Source: Paenalcaligenes sp035302345
GTDB lineage: Bacteria > Pseudomonadota > Gammaproteobacteria > Burkholderiales > Burkholderiaceae_B
Assembly: GCA_035302345.1 (NCBI GenBank)
Contig: DATGSS010000099.1
Span: forward strand, 1-64,000
Length of the DNA: 64,000 nucleotides
Reading direction: 5' to 3'
The notes under the pieces are model-generated. The model ran no database searches and was not told the DNA's origin. It worked only from the letters and a program-made list of their open reading frames with translations. Below, one piece after another: positions 17,172-25,252 of this stretch (positions are counted from its first letter, which is position 1; each line of letters starts with the position of its first letter). The position numbers and the translations under genes are program-made.

Positions 17172-18966
17172 TCTGCACTGCACCAACAGTATGGGTGGGC
17201 ACCCTTTATCAGCCAACGGTGTATTTCCAGTACGATTCTCATTGGGTGACAGACCACATGGTGAACTTACCCAGGCGATAGATACTGCGGCTCATCAAAA
17301 GCATCACTTTTTACTGCAGGTCCAAGACCTAACCGTTCGCTACGGCCGTAAAACAGTGGTTGAACCCATGAATTTTAGTCTGGCACAGGGGCAAACGCTG
17401 GCTTTGGTGGGCGAATCAGGATCAGGCAAAACCACCACTGCCCTAGCGCTGTGCGGGCTTTTGCCACGCAATGCCCATGTGCAGGGGGAAGCCTATTTCC
17501 AAGGCACGGACCTATTGTCTTTGCGGCCTGCCCAGTTACGCGCCTATCAGGGCAGTGATATTGGGGTTATTTTCCAAGAACCCCTCAGTAGCCTTAACCC
17601 CGTATTGCGCATCCATACCCAAATTGATGAGGTCCTAAAAACCCATACCCAGCTGGGCAAGAAACAACGTACAGCCCGAATACTACAGTGTTTAGAACAG
17701 GTCGAATTACCCCAGCCGGAAATATTGATGCATCGTTATCCACATCAACTGTCAGGAGGGCAACGACAACGTGTCATGATCGCCATGGCCATTGCCTGCG
17801 AGCCCCGTCTGTTGGTGGCTGATGAACCCACCACCGCACTGGATGTGATTACCCAAAAAGGGATCCTAGATTTACTGCATAAAATACAGCAGGAATCTAA
17901 TATGGCTATGCTTTTGATTAGTCATGATCTAGCGGTCGTAGCCGAACGTAGCGATCATGTTGTAATCATGCATGAGGGGCGCATCATTGAGCAGGGCCGT
18001 ACCGCGCAGGTATTACAATATCCTCAGGCCGGCTATACACAGCAATTAATCAAGGCCACTTTACCCATTGAGCTCAATTTGCATTATCAACAGTCGGGTT
18101 TGGATACCCACCCCGCAAATACCGCAGACCTAGATAACAGCCAACCACACGGGCCTAACACGGCTGTTGGCGTCCCGCCCCTTTTGCAAGTCAGCGAGCT
18201 GCACAAAACCTTTTCCCAAAAAAACCAAGTGCGGCGTGCTGTTGATGGGGTGAGCTTTAATCTATACACGGGCGAGACTCTGGGACTAGTCGGTGCCTCG
18301 GGCTGTGGGAAATCCACCCTGAGCCGTTTGATCATGCGTTTGCACGAACCCGACGCGGGCGAAATCCATTTTCAAGGGCAGTCTTTGTCAGCCGCTAAAG
18401 GAGCAGCCTTGCAGTCCCTGAGACCGCGTATCCAAATGGTGTTCCAAGATCCTTATGGATCATTAAATCCACGCACCTCTATTGGCAAGCTATTCGACCA
18501 ATTACAGCGCCTGCATTTTCCCCAGCGCAACCGTGGTCAACGACTCAAACATAGCCACGACATGCTGGATGCCGTTCACATGAGCACCCAAAGCCTAAAG
18601 CGCTACCCCCATGAATTTTCCGGGGGTCAAAGACAGCGCATTGCCATTGCACGCGCCCTACTGCTACAACCCAAACTGCTGATTTGCGATGAGCCTGTTT
18701 CGGCCCTGGATGTGTCTATTCAAGAACGCATATTGGACCTTTTTGTTGGACTCAAAAAGGAATTCAACTTATCGTATTTATTTATATCGCATGATTTGGC
18801 TGTGGTGCGCTATATATCCGATCGGTTATTGGTCATGCACGAGGGGCAGATCGTCGACACCCACCATTTTGAAAATGCCCAGTGGTCGGCGCCGCGTCAC
18901 CCCTACACGCAGCGCCTCATGCAGGCGATCGCCCGTTTTCCATTCCCGTTGACACAGCGCATCTAA
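17140..18966 (+). CDS. Fused double ABC ATPase (DppD-DppF type)
   Basis: Two ATPase domains are joined in one 608-residue chain. The first has Walker A GESGSGKTT near residue 90, signature LSGGQRQR near 203 and Walker B LLVADEPTTALD near 226. The second has Walker A GASGCGKST near 384, signature FSGGQRQR near 493 and LLICDEPVSALD near 517. The linker at about 310-350 is low complexity. Fusion of DppD and DppF is common in proteobacteria. The chosen ATG has GGGAG nine bases upstream and lies inside the permease gene; the first 60 residues are not conserved ATPase sequence, so a later start is possible. Confidence 0.9.
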   Translation: MTALTPDNEFSLHCTNSMGGHPLSANGVFPVRFSLGDRPHGELTQAIDTAAHQKHHFLLQVQDLTVRYGRKTVVEPMNFSLAQGQTLALVGESGSGKTTTALALCGLLPRNAHVQGEAYFQGTDLLSLRPAQLRAYQGSDIGVIFQEPLSSLNPVLRIHTQIDEVLKTHTQLGKKQRTARILQCLEQVELPQPEILMHRYPHQLSGGQRQRVMIAMAIACEPRLLVADEPTTALDVITQKGILDLLHKIQQESNMAMLLISHDLAVVAERSDHVVIMHEGRIIEQGRTAQVLQYPQAGYTQQLIKATLPIELNLHYQQSGLDTHPANTADLDNSQPHGPNTAVGVPPLLQVSELHKTFSQKNQVRRAVDGVSFNLYTGETLGLVGASGCGKSTLSRLIMRLHEPDAGEIHFQGQSLSAAKGAALQSLRPRIQMVFQDPYGSLNPRTSIGKLFDQLQRLHFPQRNRGQRLKHSHDMLDAVHMSTQSLKRYPHEFSGGQRQRIAIARALLLQPKLLICDEPVSALDVSIQERILDLFVGLKKEFNLSYLFISHDLAVVRYISDRLLVMHEGQIVDTHHFENAQWSAPRHPYTQRLMQAIARFPFPLTQRI

Positions 18967-19004
18967 ATACCGTCCGTCACTATCCCAGCCCATAAGATTG
19001 AACC

Positions 19005-20507
19005 ATGACATTGATACACTCTTTAAACGATTTAGAACAGCAACTGCATTACCACCTGTCTTTACTGCGTTTACCCGAAGCCAACTGGCCGCCTGCCCGC
19101 ATGCACAAAGGCCAGCCCATTTACGATGTCATTATTGTGGGAGCAGGCATGTCAGGCGCTTGTGCAGCGGCAGCACTAAAGCTACGGGGCATTCATAACA
19201 TAGCGCTTTTTGATGTGGCCGAACCCCATCAAGAAGGACCTTGGGCCACGTTCGCACGGATGGAGACCCTACGTTCACCCAAAGAATTAACAGGCCCGGC
19301 CCTGGGTATACCGATGCTGACCTTTCAGGCCTGGTACACCGCCCAACACGGCACAGCAGCCTGGCAAGAACTAGATCGTATCCCCCGACTGGTATGGCAT
19401 GACTACCTACAGTGGTACAAAGAAATACTGCAGCTACCCGCCATCAACCAACAGCAACTGCTTGATATTGATAGTGTCAGTAGCGATGAACTCACTACCC
19501 CTATCGCCCAACTGCATTTCCAAGACCAGCGCACTCAGGAAAAATACACCCACTATGCACGGCACGTGATTTTAGCCCTAGGCATGGGTGGATTTGGGGG
19601 GCCTAATATCCCCGCCTGGGCGCAACAACTGCCCAAAGAAAGCTGGTATCACAGCAGCGAAATAATCGACCCACACAGTTTTAAAGGTCAACGCCTGGTG
19701 GTGGTTGGCGGCGGCGATTCTGCCCTAGATGCCGCTGCAACAGCACTAGAGCATGGGGCACAACATGTAGATTTGTGCATTCGTGGTTCGGGCTATACCC
19801 ATATTAATTATTCAAAAGCACTGGGCCATGCAGGCCACCGAGCCGGTTACGCATCACTAACTGCCGCACAAAAATCAGCCCTCTTGGGCTTTTTAGCCCA
19901 ACACGCTACGCCCCCCTCACGCGGCACCGTCGCACGTGTTATCGCCATCGAAGAACAACGCCCGGGCACATTAAATATTCATTTTAATTATGAAATAGAG
20001 CATGCCGAATACCTAGAGGGGCAACTCACACTCAACGCAGCAGATCAAGAAGGCATCGTCGCTGACGCACTCGTACTGGCCACTGGCTATCGTACCGATC
20101 CCCGCCTACGCCCCGAGCTGCAATCTATCATCCCGCATTTGCAGTTTTACGAGGCCGACGCAATCGCTGCCCACGTACCGCACGAAGGGGGGGTTATCCC
20201 CGAGCTCAACCAAGACTTTTCTTTTCAAGCTCGACCCGACAGCCATTACCCACTGGCAACACAAATACACTGCTTTATGCATGCAGCCATCCTCAGCGTC
20301 GGACGCATCTGTGGCGATATCCCCGGCATCAGCCAGGGTGCAACCCAAATGGCCCAAGGAATCGCCGCTAAAATTTACCAAGCAGAATTTGACCACGAGC
20401 TAGCCACAGTGGAAAACTACGACGAGCTCGAAGTCAGTGACGAAGCGCTCCAACCCCTATTGGACCTGGCCCAGCAAACGAAAACGCGGAAAAAATCTAT
20501 TGTTTAA
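19005..20507 (+). CDS. FAD/NAD(P)-binding monooxygenase-like flavoprotein
   Basis: This is a 500-residue flavoprotein with two Rossmann folds. GAGMSG at about residues 46-51 binds FAD, and VVVGGGDSALDAA near 231 binds NADPH. The C-terminal ATGYRTDP motif is typical of flavin-containing and N-hydroxylating monooxygenases (FMO/SidA/Lys-Orn N-oxygenase group). The classical FMO fingerprint FxGxxxHxxxY is not evident; WYHSSEIIDPHSFKGQR stands in its place. About 40 residues precede the first fold. It lies 38 bases after the ABC transporter ATPase and is likely in its operon, which suggests oxidation of the imported nitrogen compound. The substrate is not known. Confidence 0.8.
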   Translation: MTLIHSLNDLEQQLHYHLSLLRLPEANWPPARMHKGQPIYDVIIVGAGMSGACAAAALKLRGIHNIALFDVAEPHQEGPWATFARMETLRSPKELTGPALGIPMLTFQAWYTAQHGTAAWQELDRIPRLVWHDYLQWYKEILQLPAINQQQLLDIDSVSSDELTTPIAQLHFQDQRTQEKYTHYARHVILALGMGGFGGPNIPAWAQQLPKESWYHSSEIIDPHSFKGQRLVVVGGGDSALDAAATALEHGAQHVDLCIRGSGYTHINYSKALGHAGHRAGYASLTAAQKSALLGFLAQHATPPSRGTVARVIAIEEQRPGTLNIHFNYEIEHAEYLEGQLTLNAADQEGIVADALVLATGYRTDPRLRPELQSIIPHLQFYEADAIAAHVPHEGGVIPELNQDFSFQARPDSHYPLATQIHCFMHAAILSVGRICGDIPGISQGATQMAQGIAAKIYQAEFDHELATVENYDELEVSDEALQPLLDLAQQTKTRKKSIV

Positions 20508-20577
20508 GCTTAGACAGCATATATTAAAGAGCCTTAACAAAATAATCTTTTTTCTTAGCATGTGCTCGCTCTTACGA

Positions 20578-20605
20578 TTGACATAAACCCGCGCGAATGT
20601 ATAAA
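20578..20605 (+). promoter_or_regulatory. Sigma-70-like promoter for a short transcript
   Basis: TTGACA (20578-20583, a perfect -35) is followed after 16 bases by TATAAA (20600-20605). No open frame follows before a terminator-like hairpin 15 bases further on, so it seems to drive a very short RNA. Confidence 0.5.
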
Positions 20606-20611
20606 ACATAT

Positions 20612-20669
20612 ACAATACGGCCTCTCTCGGTGTGCCTGCTTTTGCAGGTAAACCGCTGAGAGGTTTTTT
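20612..20669 (+). ncRNA. Candidate small RNA of about 58 bases, or FMO-gene terminator
   Basis: The expected transcript begins near 20612 and ends at 20669. It folds as one long interrupted hairpin: CCTCTC (20621-20626) pairs with GAGAGG, GGT with ACC inside it, and CCTGC with GCAGG around a TTTT loop, with six T after the stem. The near-consensus promoter directly before it favours an independent small RNA. The simplest alternative is a terminator for the FMO gene that ends 114 bases upstream. I do not recognise a known RNA family. Confidence 0.4.
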
Positions 20670-20707
20670 ATTGCTGCCTACTTTCTGCTCACTTTGTAAG
20701 CGCATCC

Positions 20708-20737
20708 AAAAAAACAGGCCCGCAAATGCGGACCTGT
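20708..20737 (-). terminator. Intrinsic terminator of xseA-xseB
   Basis: Read on the minus strand, ACAGG-TCCGCA pairs with TGCGG-GCCTGT with a very short loop, followed by seven T (the A run at 20708-20714). It lies 71 bases after the xseB stop. Confidence 0.85.
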
Positions 20738-20808
20738 TAACGCGTAGCTACAAAATAGGTACGGTTGCTAAACAAGCTTTAAGGTTGCTCTTTTCCCTTT
20801 TATCTCAG

Positions 20809-21084
20809 TTAAAAAGGAATATCATCATTCCCATCGCTGCTATCCACATGGTCCGCGCTATCTGATTCAGAGGCAGCTGCAAAATCGTCGTCCTGGACGC
20901 GGCTAAACGCCTGCTCCATCGCGGCTTCGACGGCATCGATGCGCTCTTTGCACACGTTATAAGCACTGACCGATTCCGTGACGATCGTCAATAAATCATC
21001 GATGTTGGGTTCGTCTTGTGCACGCAGGGTATCAGCGTGCTTTTGCAGGGTTTCATAGGCTTGTTTAAAGCTTTGTTGGGACAT
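20809..21084 (-). CDS. xseB: Exonuclease VII small subunit variant with SSB-like tail
   Basis: This is a 91-residue protein. The start is set by AGGAG seven bases before the ATG at 21084; an upstream in-frame start would overlap the xseA region. Residues 1-60 form the two-helix XseB-like part (SFKQAYETLQKHADTLR, then a second helix with VCKERIDAVEAAMEQAF). The rest is acidic, disordered-looking and ends SSDGNDDIPF. Those last residues equal the C-terminal tip of single-stranded DNA-binding protein, the docking peptide for many repair enzymes. Canonical XseB lacks this, to my knowledge. It would bind XseA and could also recruit SSB partners. It follows xseA by 46 bases. Confidence 0.75.
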   Translation of the reverse strand: MSQQSFKQAYETLQKHADTLRAQDEPNIDDLLTIVTESVSAYNVCKERIDAVEAAMEQAFSRVQDDDFAAASESDSADHVDSSDGNDDIPF

Positions 21085-21130
21085 ATTAAGCTCCTGTTGT
21101 TTGCATATTTGAGTAAGTTTCCTAAATACG

Positions 21131-22933
21131 CTATGTGTCATTCAGCGTATCAGGTGTATCCGCCTGTTTTGTTTTGATCTGGGTTACCTGGGCATCCAAT
21201 ATGCCCTTTTTAAATTCGACTTTTATCGGCTGCCCCACTTGAACGGCAGTCGGATCGGTAATGATGTGATCCTGCGCGTCGCGTATCAAGGCAAAACCAC
21301 GCTCGAGGGTTTTAGTGGGCCCCTGCCCGGCTATTTCACGAAATAACGCGACGGCATTATGGCGTGCGGTATTCAAATGACGGTGGCTTTCACGCTGTAG
21401 CAGTTGAAAGCAGTCGGCCAGCTCTTTTTGACTCAGACGGATTTGTTTTGGCGCCTCGCGTTGGATTTGTTGTAAATGCTCATTGACCTGTTCACGGCTA
21501 CGACGCACTATAAACCCGCTGCTGAGGGTGGTGTTTTCAAGTAGATTTAGACTGTTTCGGCGCGCTGCATGCAGCAAGGCTTGGCTCCTGCCTTGGACCT
21601 GTGTCAATAAGGTCGGGATCTGCCCACGCACAATTTTAAGTTGTTCGTGTGCCTGCTGGCGGATAGTATCAATGTGTGTTTGCACCCCATCACGTGCCTG
21701 CACTAGGGTCTGATTAGCCTGCATCCGTATAGTAGAGAAATTCTGTTCTACCGCGCGGCTATAGGCGTATAAATACTGTTGCACCCCGCGTTGTACCTGA
21801 GCATAGTTGTTTTGCAAGGTCACGGCGCGATTGCGAATCAATTGCCAAATACCGCCAATGACCTTGCTAGGGGTGTCAAATGACTGCTGCGCAACATCAT
21901 CTAAGACCGTATGATCACGCTCGTGGCCTATGCCGGTGTGCACAGGGATGGACAGCTCGCAAATCGTTCGCGCCAAATCATAATCATTGAGCCAGGCCAA
22001 ATCATTAACAGCACCGCCCCCACGAATGATCACCACCGCATCAAATGAGTAGCCCTGATGACTATCCACGGCGTTTAATAAAGTTTGGCGGATCTCTTGG
22101 GCTGCCCCCTCACCCTGAAAGCGCGAATGCACATAGACAAACTCACATAGCCCAAAGGTCTGCAGTCGCTGAGCATCTGCCTGAAAATCCCCTAACCCCG
22201 CAGCCTGCTGCGGAGACACCACCAACACCCGATAATAATCCCAGGGACGCGGTAATTCTTGGTTGAGGGTGAGCAGCCCCTGTTGTTTGAGGCGTTTAAT
22301 AATTTCGCGTTTCTTAGCCTCGAGATCCCCCAGCGAGAACCTAAAATCAATATCATTAATAAATAGGCTAAAACCGTACTGCGCATGAAAAGATGGTCGC
22401 GCCCGCACTAATAACTTAATCCCAGGGGCCAACTGCATGCCGGTTTCGCGCTCGAAACGGGGTAACAAGGTACGCGCCACATTGGCCCAAATCACAGCAC
22501 GAGCCTGGGCAATCACATTGGCCTGTGCGTCGCGCTCGGAAAGCTCGAGGAAAACATGATCACCACGCAGCTGCGCATTGACGACCTCGACCTCAGTCCA
22601 AACCCCCTCACGAAACAACTGATTAATAGCGCTGGACACCCCATCTAGCAACTGCGACAAGCGTAATCCCGAACGCTCGGCACTGACCTCGTAATCGCGT
22701 CCGGCCTCATTTAACAATGAGGATGCGTGTGTATCTGTAGTCGCTGATGACGGGCTCTGTTTAGTGGCAGGCAGCCAGCGCTGAAAAGGCGCAACCTCGA
22801 GCCCAGCTGGGACATACCAAAGTCGACGCTCGGGGTTCCAACGAGCACCTAGGGCTTTGGCCTCATCCTTTTCCCTAAAAGGCACATTTAGAAAGGTCAC
22901 CTCAGAGAGAGCATATTCGTCGTTTCTATTCAT
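21131..22933 (-). CDS. xseA: Exonuclease VII large subunit variant with N-terminal DUF5710-like domain
   Basis: This 600-residue protein is about 150 longer than canonical XseA. Residues 11-56 (TFLNVPFREKDEAKALGARW, then RRLWYVPAGL and FQRWLP) look like DUF5710, a small domain often attached to DNA primases and other DNA enzymes. The OB-fold wedge begins at about residue 87 (RLSQLLDGVSSAINQLF). The catalytic core has IIRGGGAVNDLAWLNDYDLAR near 303-323, then GIGHERDHTVLDDVAQ and TPSK. A long coiled coil follows at about 365-530, and the C-terminal beta segment (LERGFALIRD) closes it. The enzyme should degrade single-stranded DNA with its XseB partner. The start has no clear ribosome site. Confidence 0.82.
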   Translation of the reverse strand: MNRNDEYALSEVTFLNVPFREKDEAKALGARWNPERRLWYVPAGLEVAPFQRWLPATKQSPSSATTDTHASSLLNEAGRDYEVSAERSGLRLSQLLDGVSSAINQLFREGVWTEVEVVNAQLRGDHVFLELSERDAQANVIAQARAVIWANVARTLLPRFERETGMQLAPGIKLLVRARPSFHAQYGFSLFINDIDFRFSLGDLEAKKREIIKRLKQQGLLTLNQELPRPWDYYRVLVVSPQQAAGLGDFQADAQRLQTFGLCEFVYVHSRFQGEGAAQEIRQTLLNAVDSHQGYSFDAVVIIRGGGAVNDLAWLNDYDLARTICELSIPVHTGIGHERDHTVLDDVAQQSFDTPSKVIGGIWQLIRNRAVTLQNNYAQVQRGVQQYLYAYSRAVEQNFSTIRMQANQTLVQARDGVQTHIDTIRQQAHEQLKIVRGQIPTLLTQVQGRSQALLHAARRNSLNLLENTTLSSGFIVRRSREQVNEHLQQIQREAPKQIRLSQKELADCFQLLQRESHRHLNTARHNAVALFREIAGQGPTKTLERGFALIRDAQDHIITDPTAVQVGQPIKVEFKKGILDAQVTQIKTKQADTPDTLNDT

Positions 22934-22943
22934 CGTCTTTGCG

Positions 22944-22972
22944 GTACGTAATTTAATGCAGTACGTAATTTA
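22944..22972. repeat. 12-bp direct repeat upstream of xseA
   Basis: GTACGTAATTTA occurs exactly twice, at 22944-22955 and 22961-22972, with a 17-base period. Each copy has the TACGTA palindrome. The pair lies 10-39 bases before the xseA ATG and could be an operator; no regulator is adjacent. Confidence 0.6.
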
Positions 22973-23122
22973 AATTTGTATGGGTGATTTAGGCCAAGCA
23001 TGCTTAGGTGGCGTAAAAAATCAACCCCTAGTTTACCTAAAAGCCTCTTTGCTGTAGATGCGCGATGAATTTATTATCATAGAAGGGGTTTATAAATTTC
23101 CCTTATTAAATAAAGGTTTTTA

Positions 23123-23815
23123 ATGCACGTACGCGCACCCCTATTTGTAATACCCTTGGCCAGTGTCTTAGTGGCCAGCAGCCTATACGCCACGTCCGCC
23201 CACGCTGAATATACTTTTGAACTGGGCGCTGTTTCACTTTATAAAGACCGCGGCGAGGACCAGGATGAAAAGGACACCAACTTTCGCCCTGCCCTACAAG
23301 GCGCCTGGCAATATCAGCACAGCAGTGGCGTATTTATGGGCAATTGGTTTTCTACGGGCAAATTTGGCAGTGCCTCATTGCAGTTAGATACCCTGGCAGG
23401 TTACGGAATAGATATCGGTGACAACGCCCGTCTAGAAGCCGGATACAACCATAGCATTTATCCCCACGAGGGCAGCCTGAACTCCAATGAAATCTTTGCC
23501 AGCTTTGGGTACAAGAACCTCACCCTAGAGGTCTTTAGAGGATTACGTTCGGGGGTTAATAACAAGGATATGTATTACAACTTTGATTACGTGCATCCCA
23601 TCGACGCCCGCTGGAGCTTAGGTGCGGGCATGGGGTACGAGCATTTTGGAGACAGCGATGAAAAAAGCAAAATCGATTATCGTGCGGGTGTGTTTTATCA
23701 ACTGAATAACGTCAGCACAGTATCGTTATTTTTGGCTGGCGCTAACCGCAAACATGCGGTAGAAAACGGTATCCGTGACAACCGCGTCATACTGGGCTTC
23801 AACCTGGATTTTTAA
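23123..23815 (+). CDS. TorF-family putative outer-membrane porin
   Basis: The 230-residue protein has a signal peptide ending SAHA at residue 28, then EYTFELGAVSLYKDRG, the start of the TorF (Gcw_chp) family. Alternating short amphipathic strands and a terminal phenylalanine after NRVILGFNLDF are typical of beta barrels inserted by the Bam complex. It probably forms a small outer-membrane barrel of 10-12 strands. Its solute is not known. It is monocistronic, with a repeat-bearing gap before the convergent arsB-like gene. Confidence 0.72.
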   Translation: MHVRAPLFVIPLASVLVASSLYATSAHAEYTFELGAVSLYKDRGEDQDEKDTNFRPALQGAWQYQHSSGVFMGNWFSTGKFGSASLQLDTLAGYGIDIGDNARLEAGYNHSIYPHEGSLNSNEIFASFGYKNLTLEVFRGLRSGVNNKDMYYNFDYVHPIDARWSLGAGMGYEHFGDSDEKSKIDYRAGVFYQLNNVSTVSLFLAGANRKHAVENGIRDNRVILGFNLDF

Positions 23816-23836
23816 TCCATAAAGCATAAACCGATG

Positions 23837-23878
23837 ACCAATGGCCAATAACCGGTAACCAATTGCCAATGACCGATT
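23837..23878. repeat. Two tandem imperfect 21-bp repeats
   Basis: ACCAATGGCCAATAACCGGT plus one base is followed directly by ACCAATTGCCAATGACCGAT plus one base, with further short echoes (ACCGATG) on the left. They lie between the convergent torF-like and arsB-like genes and have no stem or T-run. Confidence 0.6.
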
Positions 23879-23919
23879 ACTGATAAATTCCCCAATCATT
23901 ATTTAAAAAGTCACGACCG

Positions 23920-25233
23920 CTAACCTTGGGCGGGTAGCACATGCAACCACGCCACCAATGCTAACAGGGTCGCCAATAGCACTGGCGGCGTAATCAAAAG
24001 GCCGATTTTCATGTACTGCCCCCACCCCACTCGATAGCCCTTATTAGCTAGCACGTGCAACCACAACAAAGTCGCCAGGCTACCTATGGGCGTAAACTTG
24101 GGGCCTAAATCATTACCAATCACATTGGCGTAGACCATTAACTCGTGCGTGAGTGGTGCGACCTGGGCCTGCTCAATAGCTAAGGCACCCACCAGTGTCG
24201 AGGGCAGATTATTCATCACAGAGGCGACGATAGCCGCTAAAAACCCCGTACCAACCGTTGCCACCCAAGCGCTTTGCTGCCCTAGCCAATTGAGCCAGAC
24301 CACTGCGTAATCCGTTAAGCCGGCATTACCCAGCCCATAGACCACCAGGTACATACCTACAGAAAAAAGCACGATCTGCCACGGTGCGCCGCGTAAAGCC
24401 GAACTGACAGAAACCACAGCGCCCCGCCCGCCAGCCCACCAACGCCCTGCAATCACCATCAAAATAAACGCTGCGGTCCCCGTCACAAATGCGATAGGGA
24501 TAGCCAAAGGGGCTGTAACAAAATAGGCCACTAACAGCACAGCCAATAAAGGAAAAGCCGCCCGAAACACCATGGGATCACGAATGGCAGCCCGCGGGGC
24601 CTCGAGCGCAGCGACCGAGTACGTAGCGGGAATTTCGCGCCGAAAAGCAAACCACAGCACCAACAGCGTGGCCAGTACGGACACCAAGTTGACTGGCACC
24701 ATCACCGCGGCATAACGCCCAAAACCCACATCAAAATAATTAGCGCTGACTATATTGACTAAATTAGAAATAACCAACGGCAAACTAGCAGTATCAGCAA
24801 TGAATCCAGTCGCAATGATAAAGGCCAGTGCCGCCGGGGGTGCGAACCGCAACCGCAACAAAATCGCCATCATAATTGGAGTCAGCAACAATGCCGCCCC
24901 ATCATTGGCAAAAAAAGCTGAAATCAGCGCACCTAGAATGATGATCAGGGGAAAAAGAACAGGCCCCCGACCCCGCCCTAAACGAGCCACATGCAACGCA
25001 GCCCAACCAAAAAAACCAGCCTCATCCAGGATTAAGGAAATAACAATGAGGGCAACAAAGGTAAAAGTGGCATCCCAGACAATATCCCAAACAATAGGCA
25101 CATCAGACCAATGAACTACCCCAGTCATTAGAGCTACTGTTGCGCCCCCCAAAGCGCTCCAACCAATGCCCAAACCGCGGGGCTGCGCGATCACCAAAAC
25201 CAAGGTGATTACAAAAATCAGGAATGCCAGCAT
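23920..25233 (-). CDS. arsB: ArsB-type arsenite efflux membrane protein
   Basis: This is a 437-residue ion-transporter-superfamily protein with about 12 helices. The ArsB features are visible: FFANDGAALLLTPI near residues 108-121, the ATGFIADTASLPLVISNLVNI loop in part near 140-160, and VIGNDLGPKFTPIGSLATLLWL near the end. It would extrude arsenite or antimonite from the cell. It starts 19 bases after an FMN-reductase gene and lies in the same strand run as a diguanylate cyclase. No arsR, arsC or arsA is adjacent. A related sodium/proton or dicarboxylate carrier is a weaker alternative. Confidence 0.87.
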   Translation of the reverse strand: MLAFLIFVITLVLVIAQPRGLGIGWSALGGATVALMTGVVHWSDVPIVWDIVWDATFTFVALIVISLILDEAGFFGWAALHVARLGRGRGPVLFPLIIILGALISAFFANDGAALLLTPIMMAILLRLRFAPPAALAFIIATGFIADTASLPLVISNLVNIVSANYFDVGFGRYAAVMVPVNLVSVLATLLVLWFAFRREIPATYSVAALEAPRAAIRDPMVFRAAFPLLAVLLVAYFVTAPLAIPIAFVTGTAAFILMVIAGRWWAGGRGAVVSVSSALRGAPWQIVLFSVGMYLVVYGLGNAGLTDYAVVWLNWLGQQSAWVATVGTGFLAAIVASVMNNLPSTLVGALAIEQAQVAPLTHELMVYANVIGNDLGPKFTPIGSLATLLWLHVLANKGYRVGWGQYMKIGLLITPPVLLATLLALVAWLHVLPAQG

Positions 25234-25252
25234 AGATTTAGTATTTGATTAA

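Noticed and set aside
13840..20507. Siderophore or peptide biosynthetic cluster, suggested by the N-oxygenase-like flavoprotein
   Set aside because: No synthetase, carrier protein or tailoring genes; a catabolic uptake locus fits better.
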